A DNA stretch of 64,000 nt from Solicoccozyma terricola (GCA_001600875.1 BCLD01000005.1:488480-552479), one strand, 5' to 3'. Counted from the first letter of the stretch, positions 23,160-34,400 are shown. Notes: generated from the sequence alone by a model not told the origin. Program-made: numbers and translations.

Positions 23160-23790
23160 CGGTTAACGACGTCTGGAAAGACCTATCAAGATTCCCTATC
23201 ACTCGAACATGCTCGGGACCGAAGCTTCACACAGGCTGATCACAGCTGGCATTGCCCGTCATGTACATTGTACAGTCATCGTCGTTCTCTGCGTGGCCGT
23301 CTTACTGAAATACAGTCAGTTGGCGAAAGGATCCACAGAAAAATCGGATTCAGGGAAACACTTCATCGGCATCCTTCGGTTCGGCGTTTGAACTCGCCAT
23401 CGACTTCGTCTGAATTGAATGTTGTCTACAGTCGTGAGTGGGGTGGCTCAATGGGGTTTTCTGACTCCTTTCCTTTATACCATTACTGGAGGAGGTGATA
23501 TGTGTCAGTGACTCTGAGATATGGTAATTCGAGAACCCACTCAAGCGATGCTTTTGGCTTATGTCAAGTCGACATTTATCACCCAAGGTCAACGACAACC
23601 TCCGTCGCCATCTTTCCATGCAGTCAGTAATTATGTTCATGCTGTGGATATCACCGCGAGGAAAATTCAATGGTGCTTTGATTGTCCAAAATGATGGGGA
23701 TTCGTGCACAATGGTCGTGTGTGCTCCACCTGAACGTCTGAGATGCCCACTTGTCCTGGCGTCATCACGCAGTTGTTCTACGAGTTGCTT
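23160..23790 (+). repeat. Dispersed repeat R3, longest copy
   Basis: Positions 23380-23785 match the reverse complement of 38690-39093 almost base for base. Shared strings include GTCTACAGTCGTGAGTGGGG, GGAGGAGGTGATATGTGTCA and GTCAAGTCGACATTTATCAC. The left half (23160-23420) also matches a more diverged inverted copy at 28330-28600 (GACGTCTGGAAAG, CCGAAGCTTCACACAGGCT, TGCGTGGCCGTC). No transposase or long ORF is present. It is an unclassified mobile or ancient duplicated sequence. Confidence 0.85.
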
Positions 23791-25029
23791 TTTAGACAGA
23801 CGAACCAAAGTCTGGGGAAATGACCTGTCATGTCGGGCCGACCATCCATGTCTGTGCGGATGATCCCAATGAGGTAGATGTCTGTGTCGACAATCCAAAT
23901 TCAGTTGCCTGGGAATTCTGCGCCACACATCAGAGTCCGACTGTTTGGATACCCGCAAAGGACGTGTCTGTGTCGACCATCAAAGTCCGGGGCCACAGTG
24001 CCAGTTTCATGTGGGATGTATTACATCTTCCTCGCCATCTTTGCGATCACCCTTGAATCACTATCGGTACCCCTACTCTTTGCTACTCTCTCTCTCTCTT
24101 TTTCTTGCGCTAGACGTTCCGAACGCTTTGAAGCTCATTATCTCGTACATGCTTCTGGTTGGTCATGAGCGTCAGTGATGGATCGATGTGGGACTAGGGA
24201 GGTGGGTAGGATTGGAAGGGGTTGTTGAAGGAGGCGGTGTGGTAGAGAGGACAGGAGCGGTAGAGAGGAGACGGCGTGGTAGAGCATAGGCTGAGGACCG
24301 GGTGGCCATAATTGTTATACATCCGATCTGAAATCGATGTAAAGCAGAGGAGGCTCTTGGATTGGAAACCATCTATTATTGTCAGTATCTGGTGTAGTGT
24401 GAATGTCGCCTGGAGCCATTGGATAAGTATAGGAGAGAATGAGAGTGGAGAGTAGGTGTTCTAGGAGGTTTTTGAGACGGAGAAGGGGTAGAAGCGTTTA
24501 AACGGGATTGACAATGACACTTTATGACTAAGTAGTCGGAACGACGATGTCAAGGTTGTGGGAGCACTCTCGGTGATGAGTGGAGAAGGGTTGACGACAC
24601 GGAGGAAGATGGACAGGTCACCCAGCCGTTTACGTCTCACTGTAATTTACTTTGACAGACTATATCAGCTGAGTATTTTTGATGGCATTGATGAGGTGGT
24701 TGGATATGCTGCCGAAGATATGTGTTGCGAGGGGTTCTGTGAAATCACCATCATTAGCACAACATCACAAGAAAAGACGATGACATCAGAATTAATGACA
24801 TAGCTGATGGTTTCTTGCCCCGAGAATCGAACTCTGAGACGATGTGAATGTCTCAAAGAGGCATAGGATAGGTGGCGGTTCCCGAATAGAGGAAAAGACT
24901 TGTATGTCAAAACTTACACTGTTACCATATATTGTTTCCTATGGAGGTCAACGTTGATGATTGCTTCTTTGATTACTCCAATTTCGATGGATCGAGCGAA
25001 ATTTCGACACCTTATCTGAACCCATTCGG
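23791..25029. other. Non-genic stretch
   Basis: No domain is recognised. A (CT)n tract lies at about 24090-24105. Between 23860 and 24000 there are loose repeats of GATG/GTGTCTGTGTCGAC. Open frames of 80-100 codons on both strands overlap each other and look like chance. Confidence 0.4.
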
Positions 25030-25430
25030 TACATGGGATCTCCATTCAGGTGGCCTTTGAGAGTGATGTCAACACACTATTTCGAAAGCAAGCTGTAACC
25101 TCCTCAAGGACGAGAAATTGGGCGAGCAGTAAGACAAGCGACGAGTGCAGGTATTAGGGAATGATAGATCTCCTGGCACGGAAGATTATCTTCACCTGCT
25201 CACTGTTCCAAAGAGGACAACACTACCCTTCGCAAGACAAAGAAGTCTCCGTTCTTCCCAGCTAGCAGCATCAAAATGGTTTGGCTCTGCCGGGATTTCG
25301 GCCTGTCGGGGCTTGTAACGAGCAGCTGGAGCGGTTACTGGATGGTGAAAGGAGTCAGAAGTCTGCAACATGGAGAAGCCATCTGCCTGTTTCTGACCAG
25401 AGTTCCCAACCTTGGTGTACAAATTATCGG
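25030..25430 (+). repeat. Direct repeat R5, left copy
   Basis: Diverged direct copies flank the foldback-like element. Landmarks shared with 27430-28215, in the same order, are GGGATCTCCATT.AGGTG, GAGCAGTAAGA.AAGCGACGAGTGC, CACTGTTCCAAAGAG, CTTCGCAAGACAAA, TTGTAACGAGC and GACCA(G/A)AGTTCC. The right copy is longer because of insertions. No coding function is seen. Confidence 0.65.
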
Positions 25431-25435
25431 TACGT

Positions 25436-27420
25436 TTTTTCTGCGCGATTTTTCTGCGAGATATAATTTGTCTGCGCGATTTTTCTGCACGATTTATCTG
25501 CACGATTCATCTGCACTGTGTCCCTTCCGGTATCGCCAACATAACGCCAACAGCGTTGCGTTGTGCGCAAAGCGAGTCAGGTCTAGATGCGCAATGAGAA
25601 GGAAATGTATGCTTCTTCACTGCTGAGCAGCATCGCCCGCATATCGGCTCAGCTGAATTGAGCTACGATTTCTTTGCAGTAAGCCATTTTAAAGGCGCAA
25701 CCCGTTCTGCCACTTTCATTCACAGGCAAACCTTTGGTATATCTGCTTCTTCCAATCTTGGTCAGATTTATCTGCTGTACCGAGGCTCGGACATCCCTGG
25801 ATTGCGTGGACCTGTGTAAATACACAAACAGCTCATGCGATCGGTCTATCTGATTTATCTGCTTTTGTACACTCAATGGTCATAGAGCAAAGGCTTTGCA
25901 GGTAACGGCCCCTTCTCGTTGTGTGCTTTGTTTGATCTTCTAACTTCCTCTGACTGGACACCTACCTAATCAACAACCCAGGAACGAACACCTCTTATCA
26001 AGCGCGGGTGTCTCAAGTTCCTTGCAAGAGGACGTGGTTCAACTTGATCGCTGTGATATGTGACTTCACGAGTGAATGGCGCTCAGTCGGCCTTTAGTCT
26101 TGGAAGCAGCGCGATGGCAATCAGCTGCTTTCGGACACTGGTGGTGATTTTCTTGCTCGAGACCACTGGCCCAGATGAAGGCGGCAGTTATATTCTTCAT
26201 AAAGAGTTATCATACGTTACTTCCCGTCAACTTGGCTTGTTGCCCGGTCAGAAACCTGTCTTGCCGTCTGTTCACCATCAACCGACCCATCACCGGTGCT
26301 GCTGATCCCAGTCCATTCCTCTTAACATTACTGTCTATGAAAACAGTGCTAGATTTTCAACATGTCGTGAAACTAACACCGAGCTGCAGTTGTTGTGGAG
26401 GACCCCCTCCCGCAATGACAAACAAATCGTCTATCTCACGCCTTCTATCAGCGCAAGATCGCTGTCAAACATCTCAGCGGGGAGCAGTCCTGCAGAATAA
26501 TTGTTTCATATATCGACTGGGAGACTGTCTGATACTAAGGGCCGGCGTAATCTCGACCCAGTAGTATTCAGTCGAGCGAGAATATCACCCGCGATCCCCA
26601 AAAGTAGTTGACTGTCGTCGATCTGCTTCCAAGAAGACAGCAAGTAGCTCGTAGTCCACATGGTTTTCTGCTCCTGGCTGCGAGTCCTAGACGAGAAAGC
26701 CTCGCAAACTGAAGGCGGTTTCGCCGTCCTGGGGAACTTTGAGATTTGTTCCGTCCGAGATTAAAAGGTAAACTGAGCAATTTACTTGTCAAGTCATATA
26801 TCCCAGCGACCAATTGTGCTGAGGCATTGCATGGAATTCGAGACGCGCGCCCCACACTGCCTAACCCTTCATAACCGGTGTATAGTTCGTTTGGGTTGTT
26901 GGGAGGTGTCCATTGAGAGGAAAGTTTAGAAGAGCAAACAACTACATGAGGAGCGAGGTTTGTTACCTGCGAAGATTTTCAACTCTGAACATTGAAGATG
27001 CAAAAGCAGATAAATCAGATAGACCGATCGACTCAGCTGGTTGTCTGCCACACATGTGCACGCAAGTCCGAAGACGTCCAACCCTCTCTACAGCAGGAAG
27101 ATTTGTCGAAGATCGGAAGAAGCAGATATATCAAAGGTTTGAATTTGGCTGCAAGTGGAAGAATGGGTGGGGCCTGTAAAATGGCTGAATATAGATAAAT
27201 CATAAATCAATTCAGCCAAGCGTAGCAGCAGGTGCTTTGGTTTAGCACTGAACGATACATTTCTATCGTCATTACGCTTCCAGATCTTTTCACATGAATC
27301 TTTGTCTTCGCGGTACCGGAAGTGACAGTGCAGATTAATCGTGCAGATAAACCGTGCAGAGAAATCGCGCGATAAATTATATCGTGCAGACAAATCGCGC
27401 AGATAAACCGTGCTGTGGCT
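25436..27420. mobile_element. Foldback-like element with long inverted arms and tandem TCTGC motif
   Basis: The left arm (25436-25873) and right arm (26996-27415) are homologous in inverted orientation. The outer part of each arm is a tandem array of a 12-13 bp unit, TCTGC(G/A)CGATTT(A/T), about six copies per arm. The same motif reappears singly as GATTTATCTGC and ATATCTGCTTCTTCC further in (25742, 25766, 25853). The inner part of each arm can encode similar short peptides (QKQINQIDRS...KIGRSRY.KG...SGR.G.A.KM), which may only reflect the DNA motif. The 1.1-kb centre has no transposase or recognised domain. Long inverted ends with subterminal repeats suggest a non-autonomous MULE- or foldback-type transposon; target-site duplications were not found. 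Confidence 0.6.
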
Positions 27421-27429
27421 GGCGATAGG

Positions 27430-28215
27430 GGATCTCCATTGAGGTGCACTGTGAAAGCGATGCCATCACATTCAATGGGTGCCAAACCGAGCTGTAGCGG
27501 CCTCAAGGAATCAGTTATCGTTCTCCCAGCATTTCCAGGCAATCAAAGCGTCAGGATCACTATGCTCCACTGTTCATGCTGCAAACTTAACTTGGATGCA
27601 CTGCACTCTCTTGCTCTGCCTATCAACATGGGCTGCAGACATCTTGCAAGGCGTGGAAATAAGCTTTCGAAGGTAGAGGAATTAAGGTAGAAGAGTAATC
27701 AGTAACTGATGAGGGGAGCTGGGAACATTATTCGTCCAATGCATACTATCCGACGGAGTTAAAAAGGATTCAGCGGGTGGTAAGTGGGTTCAAGAATAGT
27801 GAAATGTGAAAGGTTAGGATTGACGAGCAGTAAGATAAGCGACGAGTGCTGGTATTATAATATTTGCTACATTCCCTTTCCGGGTGCGTGTACGTAAACT
27901 CAAAATCAATCCTGAGAGCGTTAGCTGAGGGAGTGAAAGTTAACCTGGCATAGAAAACTCATCGCTACCTGCCTATACAACTCCCACTGTTCCAAAGAGC
28001 ACGACGCTACACTTCGCAAGACAAACACAACCGCGTTTTCCGCAGGTATCAGCAACTAAAACGTATGGCACTGCCATTTCTTGAGTCGACGGGCCCAACC
28101 GAAGTTGTAACGAGCGGCTGTGGCGGGTTACTGGAAACAGAAAGAGGCCAAAGCCCTACATCTAAGAAGCCTTTTGCTGGTTCGTGACCAAAGTTCCATC
28201 TCGGTGACAGACATC
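27430..28215 (+). repeat. Direct repeat R5, right copy
   Basis: This is the partner of 25030-25430, on the other side of the foldback-like element and in the same orientation. Similarity is patchy but ordered, with insertions of about 250 and 80 bp relative to the left copy. No gene was recognised. Confidence 0.6.
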
Positions 28216-28329
28216 AATTCAATAATTTAACGTCAAGTTCAGAAACCATTGAATCGAAGGAACGATTATGTGTCATTGGCAACGCAACACTTAACCTGCG
28301 GTCTTCGGTGACAAAACTCACAGAGCTAC

Positions 28330-28600
28330 CTCACCTCACCAACGACCGTAGATCACATCAATTCATGCGGAGTTGGGGCGAGTTTGGATGCCGCACCGAA
28401 GGACGTCGATGACATGATTCCATGCAGCCGATTTTTTGAGGATCCTTCGCTAAATGACTGCATAGTGGTTGGACGGCCACGCAGATTACAATATACATGA
28501 CGGCATCTGTGATGAGCCTGTGTGAAGCTTCGGTGCCGAATACGCTTTGAGGACTTAATCTGAGAGATCCTTTCCAGACGTCGTTAAGCCGTGGAGTCGG
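28330..28600 (-). repeat. Dispersed repeat R3, diverged copy
   Basis: The reverse complement matches the left half of the R3 copy at 23160-23420. Landmarks are AACGACGTCTGGAAAGG, CACCGAAGCTTCACACAGGCT, GCGTGGCCGTC, GCGAAGGATCC and CATCGACGTCCTTCGGT. It is more diverged than the 38.7-kb copy, so the family has spread more than once. Confidence 0.75.
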
Positions 28601-29055
28601 CAAGGCCATTAATTCCAACAGCTGTTCTTTTGAGACTAATTATATCATCATAGGCGTGAAATAGGCTAACAACCGCTTGGTATGGTAGGCAGCATCATAT
28701 GAAGTCAGTGGTTGTCACAGGCATCTTATGCGAGGTGTCGTCTCTCGAACGCCCCGCTCGTTTATCAGCACACGTTCTTGATCCAGTCATGCGCGTCGAG
28801 CCGAAGGCGGCTTCTCTGCTCCCCACGGTGATGATCTTGCGCCAAGATGTGAGGATGGACTCCGCAGCTGGATTGCATTGACACCTTGTGGAGAAAAAGA
28901 AGTCTCACATTTGGGATGCAATATCGATCGTCCTCGGCAAGGCGTCACCTGCTTCCACATCAAGCACGAGGTGCTTCAAGTTTGCGTCTGCAAGAAGATG
29001 GTCCGTCATATACCATCCATACCGCTAGACATTTGCGACTACGATACACTGCGTT
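28601..29055. other. No recognised gene
   Basis: Short open frames only, such as 28699-28881 plus; nothing with a recognisable motif. It may include the 3' flank of the unknown gene fragment to the right. Confidence 0.35.
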
Positions 29056-29697
29056 AGGTGCCAGAACGGTCCCTATCCTGAGTTAGCATACCGGTCATCT
29101 TTCCGAGGATTACCTCGATCTTGGCTTCCTCGATAGTCACCGAGACCTCCTGCACTGCGCGGAGAAGTCCGTTCCCAGGGCTTTGGTTAGAAGGAATCGA
29201 CCTCGTTGAAGTTGCTTCTTCAGGGTAGACTTCGCCTTGGCATCCAGTGCGGCCGCTACAAAACACTTCTCGTTGCAAAGCTGCCGAAATATCAGCTTCT
29301 GAGATGTACGGGGATGATTGTCAGAGGTCGAGGGACGTTGCTGTTATCCCTATGCGAGAATCAGTTTGGGTTCGTCTACAAAGCTCTGGTAACTTACACC
29401 CAGCCCCCAATACGCCCAATTCGTTGCAACGCTGAGAGCCTGAGATCGATTGTCCAAGGCTTGCAGGTCCTGGAAGTGGTACAATATATCTTGGGCGGTC
29501 CCTGCGGAAGCTATGGCGACACCCTCGGCTAAGGCAGGGAGCGGGCGACTGGAACCCTGGAGAGCCGTTCCTCTTGAATGCCAGCAGCCAGCTTGCGCCT
29601 CCCGGTTGACTTGCGAAAAGTCTTTAAGGATCAGTGCGTCCAGAAGGACTACCACCATGTTGCCGGCGAAATTTCGACTCACTGGTCGCTGGACCAA
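29056..29697 (-). pseudogene. Fragment of an unknown gene family (EEAKIEVI/GKMTGM)
   Basis: Minus-strand frames give NWAYWGLG, a possible intron (GTGTAAGTTAC...CGCATAG), then SEADISAALQREVF and further VQEVSVTIEEAKIEVI and GKMTGML. The second part is related to the plus-strand segment near 22700. A stop interrupts the frame just after the putative intron. I do not recognise the family. An LTR-B copy begins about 200 bp upstream. Confidence 0.4.
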
Positions 29698-29892
29698 AAC
29701 AAACCTTGGACTTCCGAGTACGTGGTGTATGAACGACTCCCACGGGCATCGCTGTAGTATTGCTCTTCAATACCGGAATACCGGATAGCGAAACCTTAGC
29801 TGATGTCTCTTCCAACATGGCGATTTGCGAGGCGATGTGAGTAGGTTTATCGATTGTGTTGCCTGGATTAATTGTCCTTACGACTCTTAATC

Positions 29893-30189
29893 TGTTTTTC
29901 GACAAAGGTTGTAGGCAGGTGAATGTATTGTATAAGGGGCGATTCTTCAATACGATGACAATCTCTAGCTCGCTCACCCGTGCGATATAGATACAGGAGC
30001 AGCTTTAGAACAACAAAGTCGGTTACCCTTCTGCCTAAGTCAACAATAGTGTTGTTGACCTATAACAATGGAATGCACTGAGATCCATTGTTTCCCTGTT
30101 TAACTTCCTCATGTCTCAGACCAGTCCTTGAGACCCTCCTGTTTCCAACCTTCTTTCCATCTTGAGTCCTGTTGCCTATTGTTCTATCA
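29893..30189 (+). mobile_element. LTR-B copy, 3' truncated
   Basis: It starts TGTTTTTCGACAAAGG and follows the LTR-B consensus seen at 44647-44968 through GTCAACAATAGTGTTGTTGACC and ATCCATTGTTTCCCTG to TGCCTATTGTTCTATCACC. It then lacks the last 25 bp (GGATGCGTCTATATTCAACA in the intact copy). Its truncated end abuts the 3' end of the glutathione S-transferase pseudogene. Confidence 0.85.
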
Positions 30190-30800
30190 CCACGGCGCCA
30201 CAGCTATGTCGGCGAGGGAGAATTCATTGCCGAGGAGATAAGGGCCATTGCTGGGATTGCCAAGTAAGGATTGAGTGGTGGCAAGCCCCTTGTTAAGGAG
30301 GGAACCTCAGTGACCTTTCGTGTATATCGCGTCAAGGTGCGGAATGACGGTCGCAGCGAACCGAATAATGAAGAGCCGGATCTTGGCACACTGAAGAGGA
30401 TGTGCAGGCATACGGGGGCAGATATATCGGCTGAACGACAAGCATACGTCAGACCAGGCCTAGAAGGCCGGGAGAAATATTGAACACACTCATCAGCTCC
30501 GCAATGACGAGGGATTCATGGAGGATCGAGGAGCCGAACTTGAGCGACGGGACCTGCCCACTTTCGTTGATCTGCGCCAGAAGTCGTGCGCAACTCCAGC
30601 CTGGCCTCCGAGAATGCGGTACTACGTACAGTGTCCAAGTACCACTGCGGCTTGAAATCAAAATCAACCTCGATGAGGCTATACGTGCCTCCGCCGTAAT
30701 CCTAGTGCATCGCCATGCGCGCACGTTGATACGGACATACCTGTGACGACGTACTTGGCACGAGCCTGCCTTCGCGGAAGTCATGAATCTCAAACAATTC
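30190..30800 (-). pseudogene. Glutathione S-transferase pseudogene (omega-like)
   Basis: Minus-strand pieces are CPYQRARMAMH (thioredoxin-fold active-site region), EVDFDFKPQWYLD, GQVPSLKFGSSILHESLVIAE (the G-site VP.L...iL.ESlvI block), IRLFIIRFAATVIPHLDAIY and GPYLLGNEFSLADIAVAPW (the C-terminal N-capping box motif SLADI). They lie in at least three frames with in-frame stops after AMAMH and after YTKGH, so the gene is dead. Normal family members are about 240-280 residues conjugating glutathione to electrophiles. The order of pieces is intact, so decay is by small lesions. It lies beside other broken oxidative-metabolism genes. Confidence 0.8.
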
Positions 30801-30909
30801 AATTGTAGAGAATCAGCTCAGCAGACCTAGTTGACATTGTAAAATTTCAAAGGGAACAGGTGGACAGACAATTCTGGGCTGTAACGACAATCACGCAAAT
30901 AGGCATGTC

Positions 30910-32255
30910 TGTTGTGAATAATTGGCTGTTTTCATTATATCGTACATCGAGCTTGGACCAGAAGTGGCCGACCTATATAGTACTCTTACAACATTGGAAC
31001 AAAGGTCTTTGTCACCTGCATCCTTTGCTATGCTGCAGTGCCATGCACTGCCATGCATTGCAATGCTATACTTCGGCATCAACCATAGCACAGTATTCGC
31101 CACTTCCAACACTCCCCCTCAAGCTCGAGGTTCTTCCAAACCTAGTTGTATCAAGTTTGATGAATGTCGAGGTCCAGGAAGTGGTTTGGTAAGGATATCT
31201 GCTTGTTACTCGCCTGTAGTAACGTACTCCAAAGCTATTGACTTGTTGTGGGTTAACTCGCGTATCAGATGATGTCTGATGTCGATATGTTTTGTCCTCT
31301 GGTGTGTACTTGGATTGATTGCAAGTCGGATTGCTCCTTGATTGTCGGTATGAAGAACTGTCGCTCCCGTGACGATGTTTTCATACCCTAGCTCTTTGAG
31401 TAAGTTCCGAAGCCACAGAGCTTCCTTTGCAGCTTCAGCGATAGCAATATACTCCGCTTCAACTGTTGAGCTTGCGACTGTGTGTTGCCTTTTTGAACTC
31501 CAGTCAATTGGTGAGTTATTGATCTTGAATAGGTAACCTGTTGTTGATCGCCTCGTGTCGTGACAGCCTGCCCAATCTGAATCGACCCATCCAGTTAAAG
31601 TGACTTGATTCGGTCCTCCAAGTGTAAGTCCGACTGTTCTTGTATGCGCTAGATAGGATGTTGTCCTAAGTGCCAATTCCCAGCGATTTTCAGTTGGGTT
31701 TGCAGTATATCTCGCAAGATAAGATGCGGCAAAGCTGATGTCTGGTCTTGTACATCCAGCTAGCCATTGCAGCCATCCAATAACTTCTTGATATGGTGTC
31801 AATGGTATCGGTTTGCTGTTGTCCTCTGATATCTTTGGAAGCGGTGCAACTTTACTGCGATAGTTGAGGTGTTGTGCAAAGCGTTCAAGTAAGCGATCGA
31901 TATAGGCTGGTTGAGTTACCCAAGCTTTCCTTATGGTTCGATTTCGAGTAACCTTCATCCCCAGGATGGTGCTAATCTCCCCCATTTCCGATAGCTTCCA
32001 GAATCCTTTGAGTTTCTTGAGCAAGTCTTGTATTACCATTGTCGTTCTTGCTGCGATAACAAAGTCGTCCACATAGACCAGGATGAGCACAGGGTCTTCC
32101 ATTGGGGTCTGAGGCTTGACATAGAGACCCCAATCTGATTCGAGTCTGTGAAATCCGAGAGTTGCAAGCTTGTTTCCTAGCTCAATCCACCATGTCCTGC
32201 CTGATTGCTTCGATCCATAGAGCGATTTCTTGAGAAGCAAAGCATCACATCCTGA
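30910..32255 (-). mobile_element. 5'-truncated Ty1/copia element with 3' LTR-A
   Basis: The ORF 32240-31206 encodes the C-terminal half of reverse transcriptase (KSLYGSKQSGRTWW, catalytic VYVDD) and RNase H (WVDSDWAGC, TVASSTVEAEYIA, LHTDNQGAI, HQRTKHIDIRHHLIRE). It stops at YVTTGE by a CAA-to-TAA change; the next codons still encode QADILTKPL. A purine-rich tract (GAGGGGGAG on the minus strand) precedes the LTR at 30910-31111 (TGTTGG...CACAACA). The 5' LTR, gag, protease, integrase and the first half of RT are missing. The truncation point lies about 55 bp past an exon end of the adjoining monooxygenase gene. Confidence 0.93.
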
Positions 32256-32316
32256 CTTTGTGCAATGTTAGGCCTCGAGCCGTTACCGTAAAGTGCGGTG
32301 GTAAGTTGGGACTCAC

Positions 32317-33608
32317 CAAACAAGTGCACGGTAGCAGCCGAGAGTGTTGATCCATGCTCGTAGAGCAATTTGGCATCCCTGCCGAACTGTTGCTTTTCCT
32401 CTTCTGTAGGGCGGTCATAATATTGTCAGTTTCTCGACAACGTTTGCAACCTGGTACCTAACCACTTACATGTGAAGTTACCCCCTTTCCACTCCCGCTT
32501 GGCTGCAGGCTCGGTCATAAAGGGTGGACTGATCTGTTGGTGGGGAAAAGAAGCATCGGGTCAGTCTCAAATTTACCAAGAGGTCCTCGATGCCAGAAAT
32601 CATGACACACCCAGAATTTGCTCCTGGCGAATACCGAGACATTCTTGGTGTAAGGAGGAATCGCCCCAATAGTTTGAAGGCCAGAAGAGCCAATACCAAT
32701 AACTGCGCTGTAGTCGGGGAAGCGGTGTGGTAGGTCTCAGTAACAACAAGGGCCGCCCGTCTTCCGTATTCAGAAACTCACACATTCTCATCCTTGAATG
32801 CTGTCTTGAAGTCGAGGTCCTTGGGCCACTCTGCGGTGTGAAGGATCTTTGACGGATCCAAATCTTCCTTGCCTGGAAACTTAGGACGATTGACCTGACT
32901 CAAGACTCCAGTAGCAGAAATGTAAATGTCCACCTCGACAACCTTGATTGCTTTGCCTTTCTCCTGGACCTCAAGTACCCATTTTGCTCTGTCCTTGTTG
33001 TAGGTGGCCGACATGATTGAGTGATTCAACTTGATCAATGGCTCCACTCCATACTTCTGAGCAACGATGTGCATGTAACGGTTGATATCCTTGGACGAAG
33101 AGTAGAATTCGGGCCAATCCGCGTAAGGCGCAAAGGCAAATTGATAGACATGACTGGGAATATCACCTGAAGAGGGAAATCCAAGGGTTAGTAAAGCAGA
33201 AGATGGGTATGATCGCTGATTCTCACATCGACAGCCTGGGTATCTGTTCGCGTGCTAAGTTCCACCGTAGTCTGCAAGAGGGTCCCCATAAACAGAAGTT
33301 CTCCCTAGAATTTAGCATCAACTGCGGGAACAAGCGAACTCATCCTCGTTACGTTCAAAGATCACCGTGTCAGTCGGTCGAAGTTTTCCGGACCTCTGAG
33401 CTTCTAGGATCTTGATCGCTAGACAGATGCCCGATGCACCGGCTCCCGCCACAGCAATAGTAAGGGGGCGATGTTCGAATCGCATGTTATCAGGCTCGCT
33501 CCGGAGTACATATCCGGCTGGTAAGCAGTGATCCTCAAAATAGACCGGTCGCCCGCTGTGTTGACCACTTTCTGATTCTCCTGACAGCGGCCAACGACGT
33601 TCTTGCAA
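32317..33608 (-). pseudogene. Baeyer-Villiger-type flavin monooxygenase pseudogene
   Basis: Minus-strand exons carry the family blocks in order. These are RPLTIAVAGAGASGICLA (first Rossmann GxGxxG, FAD), TVIFERNED, GGT-stop-HANRYPGCRCDIPSHVYQFAFAP, YISATGVLSQVNRPKFPG, AVIGIGSSGLQTIGAI (second Rossmann, NADPH), FARSKFWVC and HGSTLSAATVHLFG. In the GGTW motif the Trp codon is TAG (33255-33257), a nonsense change, and the intron before it lacks a good in-frame donor. The 3' part is lost: after the exon ending at 32317 (donor GTGAGT) a truncated copia element begins. By family it would insert oxygen into ketones using FAD and NADPH. It is divergent from a hydrolase remnant, a usual partner of such enzymes. 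Confidence 0.85.
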
Positions 33609-33839
33609 CTTGGAAGTTCGTCACGTCGAAAATCGGAGTCTCACAGTTGAGAATCGACCCAAAACGAATTGCTCTCTTCGGCTCATCGGCCGGTTCTGCC
33701 CTCGCTGGGGGACTTGCAATCAAGCTGAAAAATGACGAGACCCAGGTTCAGCCGCTACTGAGGATACTGGATAGGTGAGCGTGTTCATGAGTCCTGGCAC
33801 AACTTGTCAGTTCACTAACCACCGATTCGAGCACAGAGC

Positions 33840-34370
33840 GGCTCTGGATGACCGTCTGGACTACCCATCACAACAGGACAACCACCCTCTAAGAGGTTAT
33901 CACGTACGTCCTCCGCGTCGACAACTCGTTTTGCCCGAAACGCAGGCTCCTTGGATACTTACGAAAGACAGCCTCACAGATCTGGACGCCGGAGAACGTG
34001 AAAGACTCGAACTACCACGTCTTTGGTGACTCAAAGACCAGGCCTGTGGAGGGTTTGCCCTTGCGTTCACAGTCACCGGACGATTTAAAGGGCCTGGGCC
34101 CGTACTGTGAGCATCATATCCCGGCACTGGAGAAGTATCAATCAGAATACTAAGCTTTTCTCTGCGCACGTTAGATGTGACTGGGGCCGAGCTCGATTGT
34201 CTTGCTGAACATGCGCCGGCGTATGCACGTCTCCTTGCCGATGCTGGAGTATCAGTTGGCCTGCGTGTCTGGCGAGGGACCTTCCATGCATTCATGACCT
34301 TTCAGCCTCAGTTAGCTGTGGCTGAAGCAGCTCGACAGGATCATCTTCGGGCGCTAGGTGAGGTAATGTT
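33840..34370 (+). pseudogene. Alpha/beta hydrolase 3' fragment (HSL-like esterase)
   Basis: After an intron (GTGAGCATC...GCACGTTAG, about 34109-34173) the frame reads VTGAELDCLAEHAPAYARLLADAGV, then SVGLRVWRGTFHAFMTF. This is the conserved Asp and His end of HSL/GDXG-type esterases (xAELDxLRDE...YA..L..AGV...G..HxF). The upstream part is out of frame and the nucleophile elbow (GDSAGG) is not visible. The 3' end runs into an A16 tract and a G-rich stretch. It is oriented away from the Baeyer-Villiger monooxygenase remnant, fitting ester hydrolysis after ketone oxidation (inference). Confidence 0.65.
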
Positions 34371-34400
34371 AAAAAAAAAAAAAAAAGGGGGGGAGAGGGG
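34371..34400. repeat. A16-G7 homopolymer tract
   Basis: Sixteen A (34371-34386) are followed directly by seven G and a second G run. It follows the hydrolase fragment and could be a polyA trace or an assembly artefact. Confidence 0.6.

Noticed and set aside
24805..24885. Possible minus-strand tRNA (GAATCGAAC T-loop-like string)
   Set aside because: The T stem has a mismatch and no matching 5' acceptor arm is present about 72 nt away.
25440..25520. CRISPR-like array
   Set aside because: Repeats are 12-13 bp with no spacers, and the context is a eukaryotic genome.
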